Source of the DNA: Apodospora peruviana
Lineage: Eukaryota; Ascomycota; Sordariomycetes; Sordariales; Lasiosphaeriaceae
Direction: 5' to 3'
Assembly: GCA_033439685.1 (NCBI GenBank)
Contig: JAUEDM010000002.1
Coordinates: 186,001-250,000, forward strand
Length of the DNA: 64,000 nucleotides
Of the stretch, positions 22,469 through 33,439 are shown in pieces. The position numbers were made by a program, and so were the translations under genes. The number at the start of each line of letters is the position of its first letter. Position 1 is the stretch's first letter. The notes beneath the pieces are model-generated. The model was given only the letters and a program-made list of their open reading frames with translations, made no database searches and was not told the origin of the DNA.

Positions 22469-23464
22469 ATGCCCCTAGTACGAACCACCATCAAAACAAT
22501 AATAACCCGCATCATGACCTCAGCCGGCTTCGTTCTCGCTGCCAATGGCAATGGCAAACACTCACAGACCGGAATCTCGGCCTACGCCGGCCTCGAACAC
22601 CCACCGCACCTCTCTCGCCTGGAATCCAAAACCGGTCGCAAAGGGATCGTTGAGCAGCTGAGTATAAGCGTCGACAGCGACGCGCGCGACGGTTTCGTTC
22701 CCGGGTTCCTGCATCTCCCGCCCGATTTCAACACCACGTCCACGTTCAACAACCACGGCGTCTTACCGAAGATTCACCACCGCACGGCCGCAATTCTTCT
22801 CTCCGGCGCAGGCGGCGGTGTGACCGGCCCAAGCTCCATCTATTTGTCTTTAGCATGCAAACTCGCGACCTTGCACCCGAACAACGGGATTCCCGCGCTG
22901 CGGCTCGATTATAGAGTACCCGCGCGAACCGGGCCGTGCGTCAGGGATGTGTGCGCAGCGATGCAGTTCCTGCAGGACATGTACGGCCTCGACCGGTTCG
23001 TGCTGGTCGGGTGGTCGTTTGGAGGTGCGGTGGTGTTTAGCACGCTTACTTCTGATGAGGAAAAGAGGGTGGTGGGCTGCGCGACGGTGGCGAGCCAGAC
23101 TGCTGATACTGAAGGGATTAGGTCGCTTGCGCCACGGCCGGTTTTACTCTTGCATGGGACTGGGGATCAGACGCTTAATGAGAGGTGTTCGGAACGGTTG
23201 TATGAGATGTATGGGGAGTCGGATGAAGGTGGAGGTGAAGGAGAGAGGAGGTTGGTGCTCTTTGATGGAGATAATCATGCTCTGAGTGGGAACGCGGAGA
23301 CGGTGGAGGAGATAATTTGTGAGTTTGTTGCGAGGTGTGCTGGGGTTACAGTTGATGAGACGGACAGAGAGGAGGTGCTGAAGCAGGAGCTTGTTGAGGA
23401 TGATGAGAGGGGGGATTTGATGGAAAGGGGTGGTGATTTGAGATCGCCGGAGAGGAGGGAGTGA
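22469..23464 (+). CDS. Alpha/beta hydrolase (dienelactone-hydrolase-like)
   Basis: A single-exon gene of 331 residues from ATG 22469; a second in-frame ATG at 22514 follows a short hydrophobic lead and may be the real start. The fold is supported by AAILLSGAGGGVTGPSS (oxyanion region, near residue 108), the nucleophile elbow GWSFGG with Ser near residue 185, an acid in HGTGDQTL near 235 and the histidine in FDGDNHAL near 270. The C-terminal 45 residues are Glu/Asp/Arg-rich and probably disordered. Substrate is unknown. It is codirectional with the SDR gene upstream. Confidence 0.82.
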   Translation: MPLVRTTIKTIITRIMTSAGFVLAANGNGKHSQTGISAYAGLEHPPHLSRLESKTGRKGIVEQLSISVDSDARDGFVPGFLHLPPDFNTTSTFNNHGVLPKIHHRTAAILLSGAGGGVTGPSSIYLSLACKLATLHPNNGIPALRLDYRVPARTGPCVRDVCAAMQFLQDMYGLDRFVLVGWSFGGAVVFSTLTSDEEKRVVGCATVASQTADTEGIRSLAPRPVLLLHGTGDQTLNERCSERLYEMYGESDEGGGEGERRLVLFDGDNHALSGNAETVEEIICEFVARCAGVTVDETDREEVLKQELVEDDERGDLMERGGDLRSPERRE

Positions 23465-24794
23465 GTGCGTCAGTTGTAAAGATGTTAGGAGGTTCCGACC
23501 AAGTTCCCGGTCGTTAGTGAGGCCAACGAAAGTCGTCTGGGTTTTCTCTCCCAGCTTTTGAGCGGTGGCGAACTCTCTCTTCGATATCAGTTGGGAACTG
23601 GCACCTGTTGGCCAGTGCAGGCTGTAAAACTTGACCACTTGAAACTAACAAAGTGACTTGGACCAACCGAAAACTTGGGGCCAGAAGTTACTTAACAAGT
23701 TACTTAAACCAACAAGCCACGTAAACCAAGGAATCACTTGAACCAACTGCATCAGTTGAGAGAATTGCGGCAAACTCCACAGCCTCGAGCCCCCGGCCCT
23801 AGGCTGTGGTGTATGAGCTTCACGTACGGTTTCAATTTCTCATGACTGCTCGCAAGAGGTTCTCACTCACCAGAATTACCAATCGCCCTGGTTTACTCAG
23901 ACAGGCGTGCGGCAAAACAAGTCAAGGCGACCGAATGAACGGCTTCAGTGCTTCACCACACTTGAATAATGCCCCGGTGACAGTTCAGAATATGGCCAAC
24001 ACCATGCGGCCGCATGCTATCGTGAAGCAGAGGTTAGTTCAAGACATTGCATGAGTCAACTCAGTATCAATAACAAATCATCCGAACCTCATTCACACAT
24101 ACATCAACCGAGAATATTCAACGTACTTCTTAGAACGCAAAGCCACTCGTCAAATACCACAACAGTCAAGACAGCGAAAACCACCAAACTACCGCACGCT
24201 TCATAAAGACATCTGAAGATGGCGATTCGCGAAGCTCAGGAACTCGGCAACAGCTGCGACTTCCGTACCGGAGCCCGCAGTGATGGATCAAAGTATACAT
24301 ACAGGTCATGGGACTGTGGAGCCTCAACTTGCAAGTATCAGACAGCTACGTCCGACCTCAGCAGTGAACATGGATATGCTATCTGATCCAGTCAATCCCG
24401 AGGAAGTGTAAGTGCAAACTGACCCAAAGCTGGCTCCTCTCATCTCAATTCACCTACCTGTGTGTGCTAACATCGCATCTGTCGACCCAGGGGATGTGGA
24501 GGGATTGCCGGGGACCTTTGTAGAAACGCTCCATGAATTTGTTGCAGCGGCTCACGATGGACGTGCGTGGTTTCGTTTGGAATCTGTTAGGCAGGCCTAA
24601 CTACATAGGTACCTAGGAAGAGTTGGATGTATCATTTTCTTTCATGGAGCTTTTCACTTGTTGCCCTGGCTGGTTTCGGTTGTCCGAGCGAAGTTGAAAC
24701 TGAATTTGGGTTAAATGGAACACCTGTGTGTAGATCGTCATTCTTTTGGAAAAGATTATTCGGGCGGACTTAACTACGTATCTAGCTCAGGTAG
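23465..24794. other. Gene-poor stretch
   Basis: This holds one possible 55-residue frame (listed separately) and a cluster of TCACTTGAACCAAC-like motifs at about 23650-23760, which reappear in inverted form near 25810-25860 on the far side of the kinase-like gene. Nothing else is supportable. Confidence 0.45.
24219..24386 (+). CDS. Possible small protein, 55 residues
   Basis: An ATG-started frame with three Cys (positions 13, 33, 38) and no signal peptide or recognised family. It might be the remnant or exon of a larger gene. It is kept because it is the only frame with balanced composition in a 1.3-kb gap; real coding status is doubtful. Confidence 0.2.
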   Translation: MAIREAQELGNSCDFRTGARSDGSKYTYRSWDCGASTCKYQTATSDLSSEHGYAI

Positions 24795-25589
24795 CTAGTT
24801 ACAAACATTCCTCCCCCCCCCCCCCCCCCAAAGCAAAGTCAAAGTCTCTCGGATTTTGTCAAGATTGTGATGATCGTTCTCCCGCCTCGAATACTCACTG
24901 TCTACCGTCCACCCAAACTTGGACCCAAGCTTCTCACCTTCCTTCCTACACGAGTCAAAGTCTATCATGATTGACTCCATGTCATGGTCCATCATGACGT
25001 TTGTAGCATTGATATCGTTGCGAACTAGCCCCAGACCGTGCAGGTGGTTAATGCCCGCTTCGATCCCACGCAGGCAGCGCTGTCTATCGAAAGGTGGCCC
25101 GTCATCTTTCAGCATCTCAGCGAGAGTCATGCGATATTTGTCAAAGACAAACCCGGAAATCCTGCCAGTCTCTTCGTTGACCACACTGCCGTGATACTTT
25201 GCGATATTAGGATATGGACTTTGTCTGACGATTTCGCATATGCGAATCTCGGACAGAATGTCGTTCAGGAACTGGGTGTGATTATTCGTAGGTTCGTAGT
25301 ACATTAAGGATGGGTGCTTGACATAGTGCGACGTTGACAGCAATAATTCGGGAGGAGCTCGGGTAAAGCTGGGATCCGCTAGGGGCTGGATGTGCTCGAA
25401 GGGAATCCTGACCTTGTCGAGCTCGTCGATGTTTATAGGTTTGGAGATGCACTGACTGGTCATCTTGGCGTAGTAGAACTCTACAACAGCCCCCGGTGCT
25501 CGCAGGTTGACTTTAGTGTGTTGATAAACCAAGTCGTCGTCAACCTTTTCGAGATAGATCTCCCCTTTTCGGTGAATTTCCAGTTCCAT
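24795..25589 (-). CDS. Protein-kinase-like protein with degenerate motifs
   Basis: A 264-residue protein from the ATG at 25589; the frame extends upstream only through non-ATG starts. The C-lobe is recognisable: INHLHGLGLVRNDINATNVMMD replaces the HRDxxxxN catalytic loop but keeps the Asp and Asn, and IMIDFDSCRKEGEKLG stands where DFG normally is. The N-lobe lacks a glycine-rich loop, and no clear VAIK lysine was found. It belongs to a mould group of short kinase-like proteins with NDIN and DFDS motifs, common in accessory regions; whether they phosphorylate anything is unknown. A run of 17 G on the coding strand (24813-24829) lies five codons before the stop, making the tail WGGGGGRNVCN prone to slippage. 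Confidence 0.7.
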   Translation of the reverse strand: MELEIHRKGEIYLEKVDDDLVYQHTKVNLRAPGAVVEFYYAKMTSQCISKPINIDELDKVRIPFEHIQPLADPSFTRAPPELLLSTSHYVKHPSLMYYEPTNNHTQFLNDILSEIRICEIVRQSPYPNIAKYHGSVVNEETGRISGFVFDKYRMTLAEMLKDDGPPFDRQRCLRGIEAGINHLHGLGLVRNDINATNVMMDHDMESIMIDFDSCRKEGEKLGSKFGWTVDSEYSRRENDHHNLDKIRETLTLLWGGGGGRNVCN

Positions 25590-26423
25590 TGCTGCTCTGG
25601 CAACTGCCAGAATGATTTGATGATGCAAGCCCAAGAAAAAAGAAATGGGAACCTTGAGTTGTGTGCGTTACTATTCCAGTTTGAAATAATCCGTATATGT
25701 GTCGAGAGAGTTGGACAAGAGCATGGGAGACGGAATGAAAGGGATTGAACGATGGGGAGTTGGGTATTTTGCAAAGAAAATCCTGCCCCCACAAGTTCTC
25801 GACCTGGCTCAAGTGATTGATTGGTTGCCCGAAGTAACTGGTTAGTTCAAGTGATAGTTGGTGTCAATGCCTATGATCCAGGAGTTATCTTACAGCCTAC
25901 GTGCAGGGGCAATGGGTGCCAAGTCCAATTCCCAACTCGAACAGAGCCCAGTTCGCCAACGTTGAAACGCTGGAAAAGGAAACCCGATCACCTCTTGCCG
26001 CCCAATTCATCCAACGGACGATAGCGCGAGAGCTTGATAGAACCTGAAAGGTCCGCGTGAAACGGAAGAAGTAAACTTATGGTGAACATACAACAACCTA
26101 GGCAGCAAAGCTCAACTAGCCAGAAAAAGGCTTGTAGAGCAAGTCGAAATAGGGCGATACATCCTTTATCCAAAGTAGTATGATCTTGCGTAAAAGGCCA
26201 ATGCGACTCTTTCCCCCCTTTAAGGAGGATCCTAGTAGCCGTACAGCCGGAGAAAGGGGGAAATCCCTTATAGTACCTATCTCCATACAGGTACAGGTAG
26301 GTAGGCATTGGAAACAGCCACGGAGGCAAAGGGAGAGATACCCGAGGTAAATATGAGGTTCCCTGGCAAACCTGGGTACCTACCTCACAGACTCACATAA
26401 CGCAACAGCTCTCCTCCGAGTCG
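25590..26423. other. Intergenic, no gene seen
   Basis: The promoter side of the kinase-like gene and the 3' flank of the DUF6604 relic. An imperfect palindrome with arms CCCCCTTT / AAAGGGGG spans about 26210-26260. Confidence 0.45.
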
Positions 26424-29320
26424 TCAGGTCCCATCCCTCCTCATTCCCGTCTCCCTCTGTCTCCTCTTCGTTGTAGCCTCCAAAGTAACCTCCGGCACCA
26501 AACCATCCCAGTAGCAATGGCTCAGGAACCCAGGCGTCCCTTGGTTCTGCATCTCCCTGACAATCACGCCAAGACACTCCTCATCCCTGGGGCTGTGGCG
26601 GCTCGTACCGTCAACCCTCTGCAGCGTCTCAAACACCAAGCCGAACCATTTCTGTTGTAGCGTTGGCAGACCTGGCGGGTTCGCAGGGTTCTCGTAGACA
26701 TGCATGTAGGTCTCGTTCCTCATCTCCCTCAGCTTCACCTCGATCCCCCCAAAGACCACGAGCAATCTCGCCGTGCACCAGATGTAATTGAAACTAGACA
26801 CCGGAAAACTCCCGCAGACGTCACGCAAAATGTTTATCTTAAGAACTTCCAAGGTCTCGGAGGGGTCTAGGTCTGGGGGCGCTGTTTTATTGTTGCTGCT
26901 ATTCCGGCAGGAGCAGCAGCAGCAGCAGCAGTAGCAGAAGAATAAGGACCCAAGGGGTGCCCCGGGCCTGAAAATATCATAGCCAGGCGGGAAGAGGGCA
27001 CTGACAGCCTCCCGAGCCCCGGGGTACATCATCTCTCCAATGGCAGCGGCCCTGCCAACACCGATTTGCGGAAGCACCGCAGAGATATTAGCGATGGCCT
27101 CGTCGAGCAAGCCGCTCTTTCTAGCACGCCTAACGAGCGGTGTTTCCTCGAGCTTCTTCTTTCCGGTGGCCGGGTCGACGATCTGCTTCATCTTGGCGAG
27201 GCGCAAGCCCCCAAACACGGAAGGGATCGGGATTTTCTCTTCGGGGATCAGGTCCATGTTCCAATCCGCGTGGTGGAACAGCGTCAGCATCGAGTTTTGT
27301 TTGAAGATGGCGTTGCGCTCGACCGCGAGGATCTTGTGCTCGTGCGAACCCGGCTGGGTCATCTGCTGCGGGCTGAACGACTCCATCTGCTGTCTCTGCC
27401 GGCGGCGAGGCGGGTCGCCGCGACGCCCGCGTCACCGCTACGTGCACGAGCGCCTCGGCAAAATTGGAGAAGGGCACTTGCCCATCCTTGAAAAACCGCT
27501 CGCGGAATAGGTGCTCGACGGTACCGTACAGCCCCAGCGGGGTGTGGATGTACCCTTTCTTGACGAGCATGTTGTGCAGGTGGACGAGGAGCATGATTTG
27601 CAGGAGGCGGTGCCAAGCCTATCAGCTAGGCGTGCTCGAGTGCTTCTTCCAGCCCGGTGGCGCAGAGCATGGGGTTGTACTCCCACAGGCCGTTGGTGTT
27701 GGTGTTGGAGAAGCGCAGAGTGGCAAATGGGGTTGTACTCCCACAGGCCGTTGGTGTTGGTGTTGGAGAAGCGCAGAGTAGCAATGCCGTCTAGGCCAAA
27801 CTTGTACTTGGAATCGACGAGCCAGTTGGTCATGTCGTGCTGGAACCGCTCCAGGTGCGCACAGATATCCTCATGCTGGTCATGGCGGCTGCGACCGTAG
27901 TGCTGCCCATTCTGCAGCAGGATTTGCGGTAGTATGTGGCACCGGCGGGCTCGGAATGATGGGTTGCGGGGCGGCGGGACGACGATATGTCCCTGAAACA
28001 TGCCCACAGTCCACCCGCGCGTGGCGGTCATCGAGTCGACGATAAGCTGGAGCTGGAAGACGTGTTGGGGCAGGATGCGGGACTTGATGTTGGGGGAGTT
28101 GGGCTTCTGCATGGCGAGGGTGGTGACGAAGCCGGCGAACTCGTTGACGCCGTAGAGCACGCGGACTTTGTCCCGAGGCCCGTTGATAAACCAGTCAACC
28201 CTCTCAAGGATATGGTTTTCGCCTTTCTCCAGGTTGCGCTGGATCACAACGCCGGAGAAGAGGTTGACGAGGTCGTAGAGCCAGTTGATCGTGTAGGCCC
28301 GCCGCCACTTGATGCGCTCCTCGACGGCTGCGCGTTGCAGGTCCAAGTTAGGGTCCCATTTCTTGATCTGCTGGAGCATTCGCTTCGTAGGCCTGCCGCT
28401 CCGCGTCTGCTGGAAGTCGGTGATAAAGTTGACGAGGTCTCAGTGCGCGTAGAACAGAAAGTGTTCCTTAACGTCCATGGCGGCCTCGGTGGACTTCTCG
28501 GCCCTGATTCCTGTGGGGCCGTTGTCGGTTGTGATCTTAATCCTGGTCATAGTGAACATTCCATGTGCCTTTTCCACGTCTCCACGCGTGATGGTGTTGA
28601 AGACGGTCTCGAACGAGTCGTTGCCCGGAAAGTCGACAAAGATGGACAGGGCGGTACGCTGGACCGAGGCGACGGCCACCTTGGACAGGGCTCCGGCTAC
28701 GGCGCTGTTGAGGCCGTCGTATGCAACATCACGCCAGGTCTCCTGCATCTTTGGATCGGAGCTTCACCATATCCTGGAGCAAGACGTAAACAGCCATGAG
28801 ATAGTTGGTCATGAGGCCGCCGTCGCCAGACTCTATGATGCGATAGCTTTCCAGAGGGAGGTCGTCCAGATCCCTTTCGGAGGGTACGTGGGCGCTTGGC
28901 TGCTGCTTCTTGCCCTTCTTGCCCTTCCCCTTTTTACCCTCTCTAGGCTTCGCCTACTTCTTTTGCTTGAGGGGCTGTGCAGAGGTTGAGGCCTGTCCGG
29001 CGTCTTCTTCATCGGACGCATCGTCGCTGTCGCCGCCCTTTTCGAGCTCGAGAGATGCAAACTTGTTAAGGAGCAATAACTGATCTATATCGTCCTTTTC
29101 GATGAAGGGAGTAGGTGCGGAGGACGCGGCTCTCTGTCTCTTACCGCGGAGGCCTCCCAAGCTGCCTCCAGTGTGTTGATGAAGGACTTATGAGATACAT
29201 TACTCTTGTCAAGATCCGGATCTGGTCGCATGGCAGCAAGTTGCTGGAAGACTTGGTGGAAGGCATAACTGTCGGAATATCACACTTCTCATCAAAAGAA
29301 TTTCATTGTGATTCCGTCAT
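26424..29320 (-). pseudogene. DUF6604-family protein, heavily disrupted
   Basis: This is a relic of a large mould protein whose N-terminal half is DUF6604. Family blocks occur in order but in different frames: SFINTLEAAWEA (about 29180), VYVLLQDMV (about 28780), DVAYDGLNSAVAGALS and LSIFVDFPGNDSFETVFNTITRGD (28735-28590), DLVNFITDFQQTRSGRPTKRM (28440-28380), WRRAYTINWLYDLVNLFSGVV (about 28290), GVNEFAGFVTTLAMQKP (about 28150), LHNMLVKKGYIHTPLGLYG (about 27560) and HKILAVERNAIFKQNSMLTLFHHADWNMDL (27330-27250, C-terminal third). Lesions are stops at about 28955 (TAG), 28438 (TGA) and 27630, frameshifts near 28745, 27600 and 27400, and a 58-bp internal tandem duplication at about 27670-27785. 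The N-terminus upstream of 29270 also contains stops. DUF6604 proteins have no established function. Confidence 0.8.
27668..27784. repeat. 58-bp tandem duplication inside the DUF6604 relic
   Basis: Two adjacent copies of a unit containing TTGTACTCCCACAGGCCGTT and GGTGTTGGAGAAGCGCAGAG differ at only a few bases. On the coding strand it repeats the segment encoding RFSNTNTNGLWEYNP. The unit is not a multiple of three, so it breaks the frame. Confidence 0.85.
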
Positions 29321-30528
29321 TCTCCTCCGCTGCTCTCTGGCTTTGCCAGAGAGTCTCTCTTATAACTAGACATGGTGGCAATCCTAATAGCAAACATGAC
29401 TAAACCAGCGACAAAGATTATTGTCAAGATTTCCAATTGATGACCAATCCCTCACGAACACGAACATGTATTCTTCCGAGCGACACCGAATATTCTGACA
29501 CTAACGGGCCTCGATGACCGACTCAAACAGCTCGAGAATGAGGTGGGCACGTTATCCATATACTTGGCGTCACCGTGCCTGTGGTATTGACTGTCTTGGG
29601 GATATCATCGGGCACTCCTCCTTGGGAGCGATTGAGCCTGGCGATGATGGAGTTGACGTCCTGACAACCCAGTTCATGAACCGGCTGGTTCCTCGTTTGT
29701 AGGTGAGATCTTCATTGCAGGATGGCATCTTGATTGGTCGGATCTCTGTGAGCCAGTTGGTTGCACCTCTCGGTACCAGGAATGGAGAGAAATGGAGAAA
29801 GAAACCGTATATACCATCAGTTAAGTTGTTTCAAGCTTTTTGTTAGGAGAAATTGTGGGGTTGTCCGCGGCCGGAACCGGGAACCGGACCAATTAGAGCG
29901 CCCAGGACTTTCCCCCTAATCCGGGAAGGAGCAGCAAGGAGAGGATCTGTTGAAACCATTTTTTTTGCGAATTTGCCCATAAAAGCTCACTGTCTGCTTA
30001 GAAGGGTCCAGAACCAGTAGCATAGGAACCAAAAATCGCACCTTGTGAACAACGAGGAAGACTAAAAACTGTCGTTATTATTGAGAAGGGTGAGAACGTG
30101 TTTTTGGACCTCGCAGTCCACTTTCTGTTTTGGGATCAGTTACTGACTCAGCAAAGCGAGGGTCACGTGTTTGTTTTGCCGGTATGCTGGTACAGGAGAC
30201 GTAAACTGCAAGCATTTTGCCTAAAGAGCCTTGAGGAACGATATTAGAGATTCCGTCAATCTCAACATGTGGAATTGTCAATAGCCGTCAACCGGGGTTC
30301 AGATAAGGACACTATGTTTTAGTGGCTTACATTATTAGTGCAGCGTTTCAGGCCTATGATAACTGATACACCCGACAAGTCGCTCATTCATTCCCAACAA
30401 AATGTTGTGCAGAAAGCGGGGAAAGCTGATTGGGAAAGATTCCATGAAATATGCGGATAAATTATATTTGAAGTGTTGTTCATTTACGTCTTATTTTCTC
30501 TTGGACTGCATCTCTACTGCTCCAAGTC
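29321..30528. other. Gene-poor stretch
   Basis: About 1.2 kb of mixed composition. A 62-residue plus-strand frame at 29514 has no known motif. Nothing supportable as a gene. Confidence 0.45.
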
Positions 30529-31081
30529 ATGGCTACCTGTCCGGTCCGCTTCGAATTTCACTGCGACGAGGCGGGTGAAGAGCTGAAGTTTCTTCACAAT
30601 ATTCCTCACAGTCTCGTCCATGAGCAGAATCAAGCTGCGCAGAAAGAAGCTGATTATTTTAGCCGGGTTTTGGCCGCGATACAGCCCATCTTGAAAGAGC
30701 ACGAAGCAGATTGTCGCGCCGCTTCAAAGCCTTTTTGTGGGAATTGCGGCTCGCCTTCAGCTGGCATCTTACAGACGCCCATATCTTGGCTCCACAACGT
30801 GAAGGATCCCTTTGTTGCTATATGAGTTAACCACGTATGTGGGAAGGCCGAATGCGAAACTCAGACGCGAAAGAGCGTCCAGGACATGATGGCTGAGGTG
30901 GGAGCAGGAGTCCAAGGTGGGGGACATTACTGTGCAAGACAAGTGCCGGGATATATCCTGCAAAATCTGTGGAAAGACGAAAGGGATTATGAGATGCGGG
31001 CGATGTAAAGTCGCGGCATATTGTGGCAAAGGGCATCAAAGAGCAGATTGGAAGGTTCATAAAGCAAGTTGCATGCCTTAG
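30529..31081 (+). pseudogene. MYND zinc-finger protein, broken by a stop and a frameshift
   Basis: The frame opens at ATG 30529 and runs to a TGA at 30823. It continues in the same frame with VNHVCGKAECETQTRKSVQDMMAEVGA, then shifts by one base near 30904 (an extra G in GCAGGAG) into ESKVGDITVQDK. It ends with a full MYND finger: CKICGKTKG, MRCGRCKVAAYC, GHQRADWKVHKASC, stop at 31081. MYND fingers mediate protein-protein contacts; stand-alone mould MYND proteins are of unknown role. With the stop and the one-base insertion the protein is not produced as one chain unless recoded or mis-sequenced. Confidence 0.72.
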
Positions 31082-31239
31082 GATGCTAAAGGTCGCTGAG
31101 GGCGGTACGGCGAGATTGGTAGGAAAGGATTTCAATTTGATAACTATTTGATATTTAACATATTCCAAAAGCCTGCCCGACCAACCCTTGTCTAGTCCAA
31201 CTCTAAATACTTCCTTGGGACATGACGGCTGCGATGGGG

Positions 31240-32284
31240 CCGTTGCACTTTCTGAGGTTGCAGGGGTGTTTGCGCACTGCATTCCCTTTGGAACAGGTTC
31301 ACCACTGTCATCATCTTGAGCGAACAAGTCCGAGCAGCGGGAGATTCACGGCTGCGGCAGCTGCTGACATGAGTCCGCCATGGTATCCAGGACCAGGCAG
31401 ATTTAGATTTCCTGAATAGCACCTGTTACCACGGGGGCAGCCGGATCCCCTGGGAGTCTGGTATTACTGTAGTGACGCCACTCAACAGGAACCGCTGGAA
31501 CATGAATACGGAAGCGACGCTCTCTTTCCAGAAGCAACAGCAGGCCCTGTTGCGGATATTTGTCTCAGAGCACAAATGGGGAGATGATTTGCCAACAGAA
31601 GAGGAGGCCGTCCTAATGTTGAGCCAAGGGGACGATAGCGCCAAACCGATTCCTGCGATTTTCATGTTTGTCCCTGGGATGCAAGTGGTGGTAAATCAAA
31701 ACACACACCAAGGTTTAAAGCTGGTCAATGGTGCCCGCTATACTGCCTTGGATGTCATCCTTGACAAGAATTTTCCAGGCCAGCGCATCTCTGGCAACAC
31801 CATCTTGCACTTCGGCCCGCCGGCGGGTGTGTTGCTGACGTCGGAGATGACAAAAGAGTTTCAGTTTGTCGGGATGCCGCCGGGAACCATTCTTCTGACG
31901 GCCACCGGCATAAAAATAGAGGCACAGAGAAAGCGGCCATGGCAAAGGAATGCTGTTACCCGCCGAGGAATACCATGCGTGGCCGCGTTCGCCTGCACGG
32001 ACTACAAGGTCCAAGGGAGGACTTTGGATCAAGTGGCACTGGAGCTGCGTGGGACGCGGACAATGGTGATGAACAATGAAGTGGTTGCGAGCCAGTGTGA
32101 CCCTTACAGCCTGTACGTGCAGCTGTCGCGATATCGGACGTTGGAAAGCATCAGGCTCCTGTCTAAGGTACGAGAGAGGGATTTCATCGGTAATAGCATG
32201 CCGGAGAACATGACAGCAGCAGAGAAGAGGCTGGAACAGCTGAGCGAGGCGACCGTTGGAGCTGCAGAAACCTGGGGTTGGTGA
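31240..32284 (+). pseudogene. PIF1-like helicase C-terminal fragment
   Basis: This is a 5'-truncated relic of a PIF1-type helicase as found in fungal Helitrons and related selfish or duplicated genes. An early part in one frame has ALHSLWNRFTTVIILSEQVRAAGD and RLRQLLT, then a TGA near 31369, then VRHGIQDQADLDFLNSTCYHGG in the same frame. The rest is open: VVTPLNRNRWNMNTEATLSF, SEHKWGDDLP, FVPGMQVVVNQNTHQGLKLVNGA and the late motif AFACTDYKVQGRTLDQV (motif V/VI region), ending with LYVQLSRYRTLESIRLLS. The Walker A region is missing. It lies 160 bp behind the MYND relic, on the same strand. No Helitron end (CTRR hairpin) was identified. Confidence 0.75.
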
Positions 32285-33439
32285 AAAAGATGGTCAGGGA
32301 AAAAGGAAGGGACGGGGTAGAGACTGAAGAAAAAGATAGGCGCTGCAGTGTCAAGCCCAACCAGCGGCCAACTCACTGTAAAACAGCGGGCACTCACTGT
32401 AACGTTTGAAAAAGGACGTTTGCTCTTAGGTTGATGGTGTTTTCCCTAATATAACGAATATAGCTAGTATAGTATGCAGTATATGCAGTATGTTGTGTAT
32501 ATTGTAGGAGGAAAAGGATGTATGTATTAAGAAGGATTTGCAGAGCCTGCACTGCCTTAAGAAGTGTGTGCCCCATGCAAAGGTTTATCTAATCTCTTAT
32601 CTAACCTATCTAGCGCTTGGCCCGTGCCCCCGGTATGCCTTTGCTGACTGATGACTGTGGAGCCAACCAGGCAGCTAGTGCAAGCCGGTCTTTCCTGCAT
32701 TCATAGGTGGAACCAAAATCTCCCGGCCTGCACGTGATCCATGTTCTCCAAAACTGATGATGTAGTTGTCGGGTTCTGAGGGGTTGGAACGCTACGACGT
32801 CTCACGTGATTTTGCACGCACCAATCAGAAGGCGCAAAAAAACTAACGCAAAAAAACTAACGAGTAGGTGTGCGTTTTTGAAGGGGTGGAGTTTCTTTCC
32901 TTAGCGTCCTCTAAAAGCCTTTCGTTCCTCAAGGCATGCCCGAAAATGGGTTTCAAGCCATCGTCGCCCAAGTGTGTCTGTCGGGCGGCGCCTAACAAGA
33001 GGCGAATGAGAAGATGGATGGCGGACACTGCATGCCCAAAGCATCTAGACTAGACAGCGCCTGCCGAGACACACAACGTGCATTTATTTTACCAATAGGA
33101 ATCTCTGTAGTTGCCCATCCAATAACATCCAAAAGATAAACGAAACACAGCCAGCGGCATACTCAAGCCACTGTCAGCTAACCAATCGAATCCGCTGTAC
33201 GAGCCAACATGGGACTGTGCTGCTGAGGCCGCAGTCTGATCAAGTACTGAACCCCCCTCCCCCGAATTTTCATCGAGACGCGACGTGCTTTTCCATCCCA
33301 CATCATCTTCTGGGCACAACCCCGCTTTGCCTTGCGTCTCTTTCTTCCCTCTAAATCGTGATGGTGCCCAATTTTACCTCACAACCACAGAGAGTCAAAC
33401 CACCCCAGGATTCGTCGTTACCTAGGCGTCTAGTCTAAA
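32285..33439. other. Intergenic, no gene seen
   Basis: This contains a duplicated GCAAAAAAACTAAC element (32832-32862) and AT-rich stretches near 32450-32560. It probably holds the promoter of the HET gene at its right end. Confidence 0.45.

Noticed and set aside
29514..29702. 62-residue plus-strand frame
   Set aside because: No motif. It sits between decayed sequences and could not be linked to a neighbour by splicing.
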